Of a stretch of 64,000 nt of DNA, positions 51,915-60,126 are shown in pieces. The translations under genes and the position numbers were made by a program. The stretch comes from an uncultured Eubacteriales bacterium (GTDB taxonomy: Bacteria > Bacillota > Clostridia > Saccharofermentanales > Saccharofermentanaceae), in NCBI GenBank assembly GCA_900314745.1, contig OMWK01000002.1, positions 1 through 64,000 of the forward strand. The letters are read 5' to 3'. The notes under the pieces were generated by a model. It did not search any database, was not told the DNA's origin, and saw only the letters and a list, made by a program, of their open reading frames with translations. Every line of letters starts with the position of its first letter. Position 1 is the stretch's first letter.

Positions 51915-53339
51915 TCAGATATTCTCGATAAAAGCCTTATATGCCAAATATGTATAGTAAAGATCGATCTTGGAAATGACCTCGTAAGGCGCGTGCATTG
52001 ACCACACGGGAATTCCGGCATCGATAACCGACATTCCGTACTTAGCCATATATGCAGAGATGGTTCCGCCGCCGCCGACATCTACCTTACCAAGCTCGCC
52101 CGTCTGCCATGGAATACTGTTCTTATCAAATACTCTGGTGATCTCAGATACAAAGTCGCCTGTAGCTTCACTTGATCCGCTCTTTCCTCTTGCACCGGTA
52201 TATTTCTCAAGCTTAATGCCGTGAGACATGAACGCAGTATTACGCTTCTCATATACATTCGCGTACTTGGGATCGTAAGCTGTGGAAACATCTGTGGAAA
52301 GCATCCTGGAAGCAGCGATTACCTTACGGTACTTAAGCATGTCAAGACTGCCGTCTCCGGACTTTGCCACGATCTCCATAAGGAAATTCTCGTACAGTAC
52401 GGACTGCGCACCGGAATTAGCGTAAGATCCGATCTCCTCTTTATCCGTAAGCATTGTTATACAGGTCTTAGCAGGCTTCTCCTGAGCAAGCAGAGCCATG
52501 AGAGCAGGATATGCACATACTTTGTCATCATGTCCGTAGCCTGCAATGAAAGCTCTGTCGAAGCCGACATCTCTTGCCTTAACAGCAGGAACAACTTCAA
52601 GCTCTCCTGTTACGAAGTCTTTCTCGACAATACCGTACTTATCGTTTAGGAACTTAAGGATATTAGCCTTAAAAGGCTCCTTAACGTTGGCATCCTTCTT
52701 CTTGCTGTCAAGCGGCATACCGCCAATAACAAGATTCAGCTCCTCACCCGTTACGATATCAGACGCCCTCTTGTTGTCTTTATCAAGATGAGGCAGAAGA
52801 TCCGTGATGTAGAAGATCGGATCGGATTCATCTTCACCTACGGTAATCTTGTGCTTAACACCGTCTCTTGTATAGATAACACCGTGAATGGCAAGCGGGA
52901 TCGTAGTCCACTGATACTTCTTGATACCGCCGTAATAGTGAGTCTTGAAGTATACTGCCTCATTATCCTCATAGATAGGATTCGGCTTAAGATCGAGTCT
53001 GGGCGAGTCGATATGAGCACCGAGAATATTGAAGCCTTCGCTTACATCCTTCTTACCGATAACGGCCATAATAAGACCCTTATCCTTGATGCTCGCGTAC
53101 ACCTTATCGCCTGCCTTGAGCTTCTTCTTGGACTCTATATCAACAAATCCGAGTGAAGCAGCAGCCTCGATGGAATTCTCGGTAAACTCCCTCTCGGTCT
53201 TGCTTCTGTCAAGGAAAGCCTTGTAGTCCTCAGCGTAAGCCATGCAGGCTTCGAGATCGGACTTGGAAATGCCGTCATAAAGATTAGGATACTTAGCAAA
53301 GAGCTCCGAATCCTTCTTAGATTGCTTCTTATCAGCCAT
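51915..53339 (-). CDS. M18 family aminopeptidase
   Basis: 474 residues. A zinc aminopeptidase of the aspartyl aminopeptidase / aminopeptidase I family, forming large cytosolic dodecamers. All metal-binding and catalytic residues are visible: NILGAHIDSPRLD, GYGHDDKVCAYPALMAL, DKEEIGSYANSGAQS (general base Glu pair), STDVSTAYDP and WSMHAPYEV. AGGAGAGG precedes ATG 53339. It starts 17 bases after the PP2C-like gene and is followed 12 bases later by the amidohydrolase. Probably housekeeping peptide turnover. Confidence 0.94.
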   Translation of the reverse strand: MADKKQSKKDSELFAKYPNLYDGISKSDLEACMAYAEDYKAFLDRSKTEREFTENSIEAAASLGFVDIESKKKLKAGDKVYASIKDKGLIMAVIGKKDVSEGFNILGAHIDSPRLDLKPNPIYEDNEAVYFKTHYYGGIKKYQWTTIPLAIHGVIYTRDGVKHKITVGEDESDPIFYITDLLPHLDKDNKRASDIVTGEELNLVIGGMPLDSKKKDANVKEPFKANILKFLNDKYGIVEKDFVTGELEVVPAVKARDVGFDRAFIAGYGHDDKVCAYPALMALLAQEKPAKTCITMLTDKEEIGSYANSGAQSVLYENFLMEIVAKSGDGSLDMLKYRKVIAASRMLSTDVSTAYDPKYANVYEKRNTAFMSHGIKLEKYTGARGKSGSSEATGDFVSEITRVFDKNSIPWQTGELGKVDVGGGGTISAYMAKYGMSVIDAGIPVWSMHAPYEVISKIDLYYTYLAYKAFIENI

Positions 53340-53356
53340 AAATGCCTCTCCTGAAA

Positions 53357-54868
53357 TTAGACTGCGGATTCCTCTACCGGAGCAGATTCAGCCGCTGCAG
53401 CACTCTGTATAGCTTCAGTCGCCAGCGAATCAGGCTCACCTGCATTCGGATCGGAATCAGCTACGAACTCGTAATCACCTGTTCCGGAACCGTCATCAAC
53501 AGGCTGTCCGGCAGGCTCTGCAGGTCCCTCATCCGTAAGGTTAACGGACAGTACATAACCTGTTACGCCGCTCGTTGTTGATATCTTGGTATAAGAACCT
53601 TCCTCGGACAATACGGCTACCTCTTCACCGGCGTTAAGACTTGCAATTGCATTGCTGTCTGTGGAAGCCTGTGAGAAGACTGCGGTTCCGTCAGCTCTTA
53701 CATACATGATCTCATCTACTACAACCTCACTCGAATTCACGGAAGAGAAATCGAGAAGTCCCTTGAAATAGAAGATCAGCAGCATAGAACCGAAGCCGAG
53801 GGCTGCGCATACGAGGAAGATAATAAGAGTGCGGATAATCGTCTTAACTGCAGTATTACTCTTCTTGGGCTTATCGAAGATCTCCTCTGAAGGTTCATAA
53901 GAAGAATGCTTAACCTCGTTCTTTGCATTGAAGACCGTGGTCTCGGCAGACTTGGTGTCATTTGAGAAACTTGCGAAAGGATCTCCGTTATCAACGAAAG
54001 GACTCTCCTCCGGCACCTCGGGCTCTGCTGCCTTTGCAGCCATTACCGCATCACCGGGAAGGATCAGTGTGGATTCAATCTCAACGATTGCAAAAGAAAG
54101 ACCGTACTTAACTCCGATAGTTCCTGCTGCATTGATGAGCTCATGAGCCTTTGCCTCTGTTGACATTGGACGTACAAGAATGCCGTTCCTGTTCTTGGCG
54201 GGCATGAGCTTGGAAATACCGATACCCATAAGGCAGAGACTGTCGTTGTCCTTAAGCTTAAGGTGAACCTTCTTATCAGGTACAACGGGACCGTCCTGAG
54301 GCATCTTGCCGAGATACTGCGTAAGTGTGAATCTGTCGGGATGATTAGCCTCTTCAGCCGCAGTGATAGCACCCATCTGAACATATCTGTGTGCAACAGT
54401 CTGATCATCAGTAAGAGCCATGATCTTGCCGTCTCTTACAAGAACAGCCTTGGTGTTACCGATATGAGTGATCCTCAATGTATCACCTTCGATAACTGCC
54501 ATTGTCATTGAAGTTCTCAGGGGCTGTCCGCCGTGGGAAACAATGAAGTTGCAGACATGAACATTAAGGATGTTTACAACCTGATTTGTAAATGACTCAA
54601 AATCGAGAACCGGCTGACCCTGAGCATTGGATACTATATTAGAAAGTTCCTGATTGAGCTCGATATTAAGAAGAGCCGCATTTGTATCAGGTCCCTGAGT
54701 AGAGAACATTGCTACTACCTGGATAGGTGAAGTTGATCTCGCTGTTCTGATGAACTCACCCGGGAAATCAGCCATTGTTCTGTAGAGTGTATGGAAGAAA
54801 ATATTCTCCTGAGGCTGATTAGGCACCAGGTTGGTCTCCAGTATACATGTTGAAACAGTCTTACTCAT
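53357..54868 (-). CDS. PP2C-like pseudophosphatase with membrane helix and extracellular SH3b domain
   Basis: 503 residues. Residues 1-265 resemble a PP2C/PrpC phosphatase: TSMTMAVIEGDTLRITHIGN (first 20 residues of that strand pair), KAVLVRDGKIMALTDDQTV, YVQMGAIT, then HPDRFTLTQYLG. But the metal-binding aspartates are missing: the first DG motif is replaced by FSTQGPDT, GDSR reads GNTK (137-140), and the late D/N pair reads CLMGIGIS. Residues 343-369 are a membrane helix, followed by an SH3b domain outside (about 386-446, MYVRADGTAVF to VTGYVLSVNL) and an acidic tail. It may bind phosphoproteins inside and wall material outside. It heads an operon that ends with murD. Confidence 0.75.
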   Translation of the reverse strand: MSKTVSTCILETNLVPNQPQENIFFHTLYRTMADFPGEFIRTARSTSPIQVVAMFSTQGPDTNAALLNIELNQELSNIVSNAQGQPVLDFESFTNQVVNILNVHVCNFIVSHGGQPLRTSMTMAVIEGDTLRITHIGNTKAVLVRDGKIMALTDDQTVAHRYVQMGAITAAEEANHPDRFTLTQYLGKMPQDGPVVPDKKVHLKLKDNDSLCLMGIGISKLMPAKNRNGILVRPMSTEAKAHELINAAGTIGVKYGLSFAIVEIESTLILPGDAVMAAKAAEPEVPEESPFVDNGDPFASFSNDTKSAETTVFNAKNEVKHSSYEPSEEIFDKPKKSNTAVKTIIRTLIIFLVCAALGFGSMLLIFYFKGLLDFSSVNSSEVVVDEIMYVRADGTAVFSQASTDSNAIASLNAGEEVAVLSEEGSYTKISTTSGVTGYVLSVNLTDEGPAEPAGQPVDDGSGTGDYEFVADSDPNAGEPDSLATEAIQSAAAAESAPVEESAV

Positions 54869-54905
54869 GTGTTACTCCGTTTGCATATTAAAATTTAACT
54901 AACCC

Positions 54906-54934
54906 ATTATATATAAAAATACCCGTTAAGACAA
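54906..54934 (-). promoter_or_regulatory. Promoter of the PP2C-like operon, embedded in a terminator
   Basis: The minus strand has TTGTCT (54929-54934), a 17-base spacer and TATAAT (54906-54911). The -35 lies inside the hairpin of the upstream terminator and the -10 just past its T tract. A CGGAG ribosome site precedes ATG 54868. Confidence 0.55.
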
Positions 54935-54951
54935 AATGTCATAACGGGTAT
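54914..54951 (-). terminator. Rho-independent terminator after the DUF3048 gene
   Basis: ATACCCGTTA (54919-54928) pairs with TAACGGGTAT (54942-54951); an A-A mismatch and an inner GACA/TGTC add four pairs around an AAA loop. On the minus strand five T residues follow (54914-54918). Confidence 0.88.
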
Positions 54952-54992
54952 TTCAAAAATATCAAATAAATACGATATTTAAGCCGGGCTTA

Positions 54993-56204
54993 TCAGAGAC
55001 TTGCAGTGATAGTTGTCTGACTCTCCATATCGTTGTCAACAACGCAGATATAGGAACGTCCGCGGTTAACTTCAACTTCCTGTCCGTTCTCATTGTAAAT
55101 GACAATGGGATCTACGGGAGAAGGCTTGCTCCATGTGATCGGGATGATTCTTCCTTCAGATACATACCATCCTTCACCGCCGTCCTCGAGGTAAGCGTCA
55201 ATTGTCGTATCACCGTGAGGCTGGATGTTGGCATAGAGAACGAATACGTTTGTGAATGAGATCTGTGTACCTGTTGTTTCATCGATCTGAGGATTGCCGT
55301 ACTCGGACTTGGAGTAAAGACCTGTAAGAGGATCATATGTGAAAAGTGCATCAGGGTTTGTACCTGAGAAATATACATTGATCTGCTCACAGGGATCACC
55401 TGTTGCAATATCAGCAGAATTGCCGGGTACGAAGTTGAAGAGCATTCTGTCTTCAGTATTTGTCATTGAGATTTCGTTGTACTCGATAGCCTCAAGAATG
55501 TGTCTGCCGTCTGTAACTGCTGTATGCTCAATGGCTCTCTGAGACTTCCATACTGCATCTCTCCAGAAGAAGAGTCCGTCAGGAAGATCTACATAACCGT
55601 CAGCATAGTTAGCGGAGCTGTAAACACCGGCACTGCAGGAGTTACCATCGATATGGTCGATTCCATATGCAGAAATATGATCAGGAACTCTTGCATTACG
55701 TCCGAAGTGGATGAATACGGAGTTGTTTCCTGCTGCAAGATCCGTGGAAAGGATTCTCGCAGATCTTAAGGAACCGATCTCGGGGATTGTATTTACATCA
55801 GCAAATAAAGCCAAAAGCCTTGTCTGTCCGCCCTCTGTCTGATACTCATAAATCGCATCAGCAGCAGAGATACCTCTCTGAGGGATAGCGGCATGGCTGT
55901 TGTTAATTACTACAGCTACTGAACGTAAGCCTACATTAGCAGGGTCCATTGTCTGAAGACCTGTAATGGGGTTTACGGCCATGGGATTGGAAGGATCAAA
56001 CAATGCATCATCGGAAAGCACGGGAGCCATTGTGGTCTCAGCTGCTGTAGCCTCCGTTGCAGGTATTGATTCCTCAGAAGCTACGGGTGCCTGTGTTGTC
56101 TCAGCGGTTACCTGTGTTGTTTCTTCCGCCGTCTTGGAGCAAGCTCCCGCAGGCAGAGCCATTGCAGCAACAAGAAGAGCTGCCGTAATCTTCTTATAAT
56201 TCAT
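54993..56204 (-). CDS. DUF3048 (YerB-like) lipoprotein
   Basis: 403 residues. A lipoprotein signal (lipobox AGAC at about residue 22) is followed by a Thr/Glu/Ala-rich spacer (TQVTAETTQAPVASEES) and the DUF3048 domain: NPITGLQ, RSVAVVINNSHAAIPQRGIS, ADAIYEYQTEGGQTR, LFADVNTIPEIGSLRSAR, FIHFGRNARVPDHIS. B. subtilis YerB has this architecture and no established enzymatic role. A C-terminal strand region includes WYVSEGRIIPITWSK. The gene has its own extended -10 promoter with a hairpin at the start of the leader, and it is followed by a strong terminator, so it is monocistronic. Confidence 0.9.
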   Translation of the reverse strand: MNYKKITAALLVAAMALPAGACSKTAEETTQVTAETTQAPVASEESIPATEATAAETTMAPVLSDDALFDPSNPMAVNPITGLQTMDPANVGLRSVAVVINNSHAAIPQRGISAADAIYEYQTEGGQTRLLALFADVNTIPEIGSLRSARILSTDLAAGNNSVFIHFGRNARVPDHISAYGIDHIDGNSCSAGVYSSANYADGYVDLPDGLFFWRDAVWKSQRAIEHTAVTDGRHILEAIEYNEISMTNTEDRMLFNFVPGNSADIATGDPCEQINVYFSGTNPDALFTYDPLTGLYSKSEYGNPQIDETTGTQISFTNVFVLYANIQPHGDTTIDAYLEDGGEGWYVSEGRIIPITWSKPSPVDPIVIYNENGQEVEVNRGRSYICVVDNDMESQTTITASL

Positions 56205-56227
56205 TTCACACCTCGCAAATGTTGAGA

Positions 56228-56247
56228 TTAGCCTTAAATCAGGCTAA
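56228..56247 (-). promoter_or_regulatory. Hairpin at the 5' end of the DUF3048 mRNA
   Basis: TTAGCCT and AGGCTAA pair perfectly (7 bp) around a six-base loop. It begins at about the expected start of transcription and may stabilise the message. Confidence 0.4.
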
Positions 56248-56251
56248 ATTC

Positions 56252-56260
56252 ATTATAGCA
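56252..56260 (-). promoter_or_regulatory. Extended -10 promoter of the DUF3048 gene
   Basis: The minus strand reads TGCTATAAT (TGn plus TATAAT). Expected start of transcription is near 56245, leaving a leader of about 40 bases. No good -35 is seen. Confidence 0.6.
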
Positions 56261-56325
56261 TCGAGCATAATTACCAATATTTGTATTATGTTACAAGATT
56301 ATGTTATGCGCCGTATTAAAGTTTA

Positions 56326-57492
56326 TTAAGTCTCACTATTCTGCCATTCAAGGTATTGACTGTATGTCATGGCATAGTCAGAGCCCTTCATCATGGATTC
56401 GAGAATAACGTAAGCTATGCAGTTTATCCTTATCTGAAGAAGGTCTCCTTCTTCATTAACCTTGAACTGATCGAGAAGCATTGATGAATCCAGAGGCGTC
56501 GATCTTACCATGCCGCCGAACTCCTGAAGATTAAGGTTCTTACTGTCCTTCATCTCCTCCATGCTGTCGAAGAAATAATCCGCACTGTCAAAATATACGA
56601 CTGGAATATTCATCTCATCAAAAGGCACGTAATCGGACTTATTAGCCGACACCTCGCGGTATATATCGTCAAATCCGTCACCGTTAAGATCAGTGATAAC
56701 GCCTGACTCGTTGTAATACAGACTGAATCCGTACTGTGAATAAAGGAGGCTGTCATAGACAACGTCATAAGCCTGATATAGCTTCCTTCTCATCTGATAC
56801 TTCTGACTCATGAGAAGCGAATTGTATCCGGCGGAAGCATAGACTTTGTCTCCGCCGTAAATGCTGTCAATACAGTACATGCAGTCTATGGAGCCTGCAA
56901 CCTCCTCCGTAAGAGAGCTTACAAAGGCTCTGGCACCTGCATAATTGTCGTTACCCGCACCAAAAGCAACAAGAATAACGTCGAAAGAAAGATCCTCGTA
57001 ATTCTTGATCTGCTCAGCGATCGTAAGCAGACAGCCGATTCCCGAAGCATTATCGGAGATACCGTCATATGAATAGGAAGGATCCACCTGATCAGCCGAG
57101 AAAGCATCGTCATAATGCGCACCTATGACTATTGTTCTTCGTACCTCCTGGGGATTGCCGTAATCATCGAGCGAGAAGAATCCCCTTCCGGAAATATTAA
57201 CTATATAGTTGGCGGATGTTCCTCCATAAAGATTGGTGAAGTCCTGCTTGGATACTTCATAACCCAGTTCTTCAAATTTGGATCTTATGTATTCGCCGGC
57301 CTGCGCTTCTTCAGCCGAGTATGCGCGGCGGTAAGGATAAAGTGATGCGAATTCACGCGCTATGTCAGCACCGTAAGTCCCGTAATCTGCCTGAAGTGCA
57401 ACTTCATCACCGTCTCCTGAACAGGAACATAACGGGATGACAAAAAAGATAAAGGAAAAGACCAAAGCCCATAATCTGATCAGTTTTCTCAT
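56326..57492 (-). CDS. M28-like lipoprotein, probably lacking peptidase activity
   Basis: 388 residues. A lipoprotein signal (lipobox LCSC, C24) precedes an M28 aminopeptidase-like domain. The first ligands are there: H126 in IGAHYDD, D147 in GISDNASG and D209 in CIDSIYGG. But the catalytic and metal-binding Glu-Glu pair, normally in EExGLxGS, reads GNDNYAGA (G180, N181), and the last ligand His, normally SDHxPF, is Tyr288 in SDYVPF. A calcium-loop-like insert, DLNGDGFDD, sits at 268-276. It is likely a binding or inactive member. It overlaps the AroB-like gene by four bases and is translated with it. Confidence 0.82.
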   Translation of the reverse strand: MRKLIRLWALVFSFIFFVIPLCSCSGDGDEVALQADYGTYGADIAREFASLYPYRRAYSAEEAQAGEYIRSKFEELGYEVSKQDFTNLYGGTSANYIVNISGRGFFSLDDYGNPQEVRRTIVIGAHYDDAFSADQVDPSYSYDGISDNASGIGCLLTIAEQIKNYEDLSFDVILVAFGAGNDNYAGARAFVSSLTEEVAGSIDCMYCIDSIYGGDKVYASAGYNSLLMSQKYQMRRKLYQAYDVVYDSLLYSQYGFSLYYNESGVITDLNGDGFDDIYREVSANKSDYVPFDEMNIPVVYFDSADYFFDSMEEMKDSKNLNLQEFGGMVRSTPLDSSMLLDQFKVNEEGDLLQIRINCIAYVILESMMKGSDYAMTYSQYLEWQNSET

Positions 57493-58550
57493 TCTGAAGC
57501 TCCTTCTGAACCGGAGCTTATAACTTCAAGTCTTCTTCGGAATATCTCTGTAGCTTCAGCCGTATTCATCTTCTTAACGACCCACTTCCTGGGTTCATCG
57601 TCATTCATATCAACAATCTCGATTTCATTATTACCGTTTCTTCTCATATTCTCATTAAGTATCCTCATTATGGATTTGGAGGATACGCCCTCAAGACTTA
57701 CGGGAAGCCCGAGGATATCATAAATCTTGGCAAGAGGTCCTCTGCTTCTATCCTCTACGCAGCTTATGAGACTTAATGCAAGAGCCTCTCCCTCAGAATA
57801 ATTCATAAACCTGAAGTAGCCCTCGATTGCAGATGCCATCTCGTCTCCGAGACTCAAAAGCTTGGGAGACACCTCAAATATCTGGTGCCTGAGTAAATAT
57901 GAATGATTAAGGAATTCCCTTACATTTCCGTTCTTAACAAGCTCGATGAGAATATTGAGATTACCGAGTATGCCAAGTCTTATTATGTCAGCGTATCCGT
58001 TATGCTTGATCTTATCCGGCACCGTCTTAAGATACGAAGGGTCTATAATAACCGCATCCGGCTTAAACGGAACGGAGATGGCATTCTTAAGCTTCTTCGA
58101 ATTAAGATATGCTTTCTTCGCAACAGCGCCTTCATACATTGAATCCGGAGTTGTGGGGATAGCAATGAAATTAATACCGCCGTCAAAGACCGCAGCGCAA
58201 AATCCTGTAACATCGAGGATTCCGCCGCCTCCCAAGGCAATAAGCCAGTCATTTCTTCCAAACCCGAAGTCAACAAGATATTCATAGACTGACATAGCCT
58301 CAGCAAGGCCCTTCTGCCCTCCCGCACATTCAACAGGGATCAGAACAGGCTTAACACCGCGCGCAAGGAACTGCTCCTCGAATTTGTTATAGTAATATCC
58401 GCTTACAATCCTGTCGGAGACAATTGCGATCTTGACGGACTCAGGATCAGCTCTCTTCCTGCCGTCAAATATCAATGCAGATGTGAATCTGTCGGCTTCT
58501 CCCGTCCCGCAATAGCAATTATAGGGCGTATCAGTCTTCAAAATATCCAT
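57489..58550 (-). CDS. AroB-like protein (dehydroquinate synthase fold) without metal ligands
   Basis: 353 residues. The nucleotide part WLIALGGGGILDVTGFCAA (101-119) and IPTTPDSMYEGAVAKK (131-146) align with 3-dehydroquinate synthase and related cyclases. The zinc ligands do not: the Glu of GxAExIK is D188 in GYADIIR, the first His of GHTFGHAIE is replaced in GDEMASAIE (S240), and the His of HGEAVAxG is E253 in SEGEALAL. The enzyme is therefore either inactive or works by another chemistry. It starts from a leaderless-type promoter and is coupled to the M28-like lipoprotein gene. A true aroB should lie elsewhere in the genome. Confidence 0.75.
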   Translation of the reverse strand: MDILKTDTPYNCYCGTGEADRFTSALIFDGRKRADPESVKIAIVSDRIVSGYYYNKFEEQFLARGVKPVLIPVECAGGQKGLAEAMSVYEYLVDFGFGRNDWLIALGGGGILDVTGFCAAVFDGGINFIAIPTTPDSMYEGAVAKKAYLNSKKLKNAISVPFKPDAVIIDPSYLKTVPDKIKHNGYADIIRLGILGNLNILIELVKNGNVREFLNHSYLLRHQIFEVSPKLLSLGDEMASAIEGYFRFMNYSEGEALALSLISCVEDRSRGPLAKIYDILGLPVSLEGVSSKSIMRILNENMRRNGNNEIEIVDMNDDEPRKWVVKKMNTAEATEIFRRRLEVISSGSEGASE

Positions 58551-58556
58551 ATATAG

Positions 58557-58607
58557 ATAATACCACTTTTAACTGAAATAGCATCTGCCAAACCAAAGTG
58601 GTAGAAT
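58557..58607. promoter_or_regulatory. Divergent promoters in a 9-bp inverted repeat (AroB-like / gltX)
   Basis: TACCACTTT (58561-58569) and AAAGTGGTA (58595-58603) are perfect inverted arms. Each arm leads into an extended -10: on the minus strand TGGTATTAT (58557-58565), six bases before the AroB-like ATG, and on the plus strand TGGTAGAAT (58599-58607), about 35 bases before the gltX ATG. Confidence 0.55.
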
Positions 58608-58641
58608 ATTTGAGTTTATTTTAATAAGAAAGGCAAACAAT

Positions 58642-60111
58642 ATGCATATCAGGACAAGATTCGCACCTTCTCCTACAGGATTCATGCATGTCGGTAATCT
58701 GAGAACCGCTCTTTATGAGTTTCTTACCGCCAGGCACGAGAACGGTACATTTGTATTAAGGATCGAGGATACAGACCAGGAGCGTTACGTTGAAGGCGCA
58801 ACAGACGTTATCTACAACACGTTAAAGATTGCGGGCATCACACACGATGAGGGTCCGGATGTCGGAGGCGAATACGGCCCTTATGTACAAAGCGAGCGTA
58901 AGGATATGTATAAACCTTATGCCGAGCAGCTTGTTAAAGAAGGCAAGGCATATTACTGCTTCTGCACCAAGGAAAGACTCGACGAGATCCGTAAGAACGC
59001 ACCCGAAGGCACTGTAGTAGGTTACGACAGACACTGCCGCAACTTATCCGCCGAAGAGGTTGAAGCCAATCTTAAGGCCGGTATCCCCTACGTTATCAGA
59101 CAGAAGATGCCTGTTGAAGGAGAGTCGACTTATCACGATCTGGTTTATGGTGACATAACCATCAAGAACGATGAGCTCGATGACCAGATCCTCATTAAGG
59201 CAGACGGCTTCCCCACATATAATTTTGCCAACGTCATCGATGACCACTCAATGGGCATCACACACGTTGTAAGAGGATCTGAGTATCTGTCATCAACACC
59301 TAAGTACAATGCTCTCTACGAAGCATTCGGCTGGGATATCCCCACATACATCCATCTTCCCCTCATCAACGGCAAGAGCGTTGATGAGAACGGAAATGTG
59401 ACTGTCTCCAAGCTTTCCAAGAGACACGGAAGCACAGGCTTCATGGATCTTATAAATGAAGGATTCCTGCCTCAGGCAATCATCAACTACATTGCACTTC
59501 TCGGCTGGTGTCCCGCGGGCGAATACGAGAACCGCGAGATCTTCTCCATGGACGAGCTCATCAAGGCATTCGATATCAACGGAATATCCAAGTCCCCTTC
59601 AGTATTCGATTACGACAAGCTCGAGTGGATGAACGGCGAGTACATCAAGCTCATGGGTTCTGATGAGTTCCTCAGTAATGCAAAGCCCTTCTATGATGAA
59701 CTCGGCATCAAGGAAGACATGTACGCACTCCTCGAGGAGATCTTAAAGCCCAGGATCACTCGTTTTACACAGATCACTGAGAAGCTCTCATTCCTTAAGG
59801 CATACGAGCAGTTCGACCTTTCGCTTTTCGAGCATAAGAAGAGCAAGTCCACAATCGAGTCTTCCAAGGCAATTCTCGGCGATGTCATCCCTCTACTTTC
59901 CGAGTGCAATTGGGACAGAGAGACGATAACCGACGTCATCACGGGTTATGCCGCCCAGAAGGAATACAAGAACGCACTTGTTATGTGGCCCGTAAGAATC
60001 GCGGCAGCAGGCGTTGCAGTTACTCCCGGCGGATGTGCTGAAGTACTTCTCCTTCTCGGCAAGGACGAATCAATGAGAAGACTTAACGAAGCATACAGCC
60101 GTTTGGGATAA
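58642..60111 (+). CDS. gltX: Glutamyl-tRNA synthetase
   Basis: 489 residues. A class I synthetase that charges tRNA-Glu. The HIGH-type motif is APSPTGFMHVGNLRTAL at the start and the KMSKS-type motif is VSKLSKRHGS (about residue 257). LRIEDTDQERYVEGA and VRGSEYLSSTPKY are typical of bacterial GluRS. AAGAAAGG lies eight bases before ATG 58642. glnS follows 15 bases later, so this organism has both enzymes and may not need GluRS to mischarge tRNA-Gln. Confidence 0.97.
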   Translation: MHIRTRFAPSPTGFMHVGNLRTALYEFLTARHENGTFVLRIEDTDQERYVEGATDVIYNTLKIAGITHDEGPDVGGEYGPYVQSERKDMYKPYAEQLVKEGKAYYCFCTKERLDEIRKNAPEGTVVGYDRHCRNLSAEEVEANLKAGIPYVIRQKMPVEGESTYHDLVYGDITIKNDELDDQILIKADGFPTYNFANVIDDHSMGITHVVRGSEYLSSTPKYNALYEAFGWDIPTYIHLPLINGKSVDENGNVTVSKLSKRHGSTGFMDLINEGFLPQAIINYIALLGWCPAGEYENREIFSMDELIKAFDINGISKSPSVFDYDKLEWMNGEYIKLMGSDEFLSNAKPFYDELGIKEDMYALLEEILKPRITRFTQITEKLSFLKAYEQFDLSLFEHKKSKSTIESSKAILGDVIPLLSECNWDRETITDVITGYAAQKEYKNALVMWPVRIAAAGVAVTPGGCAEVLLLLGKDESMRRLNEAYSRLG

Positions 60112-60126
60112 GAACAGGAGATAAAC

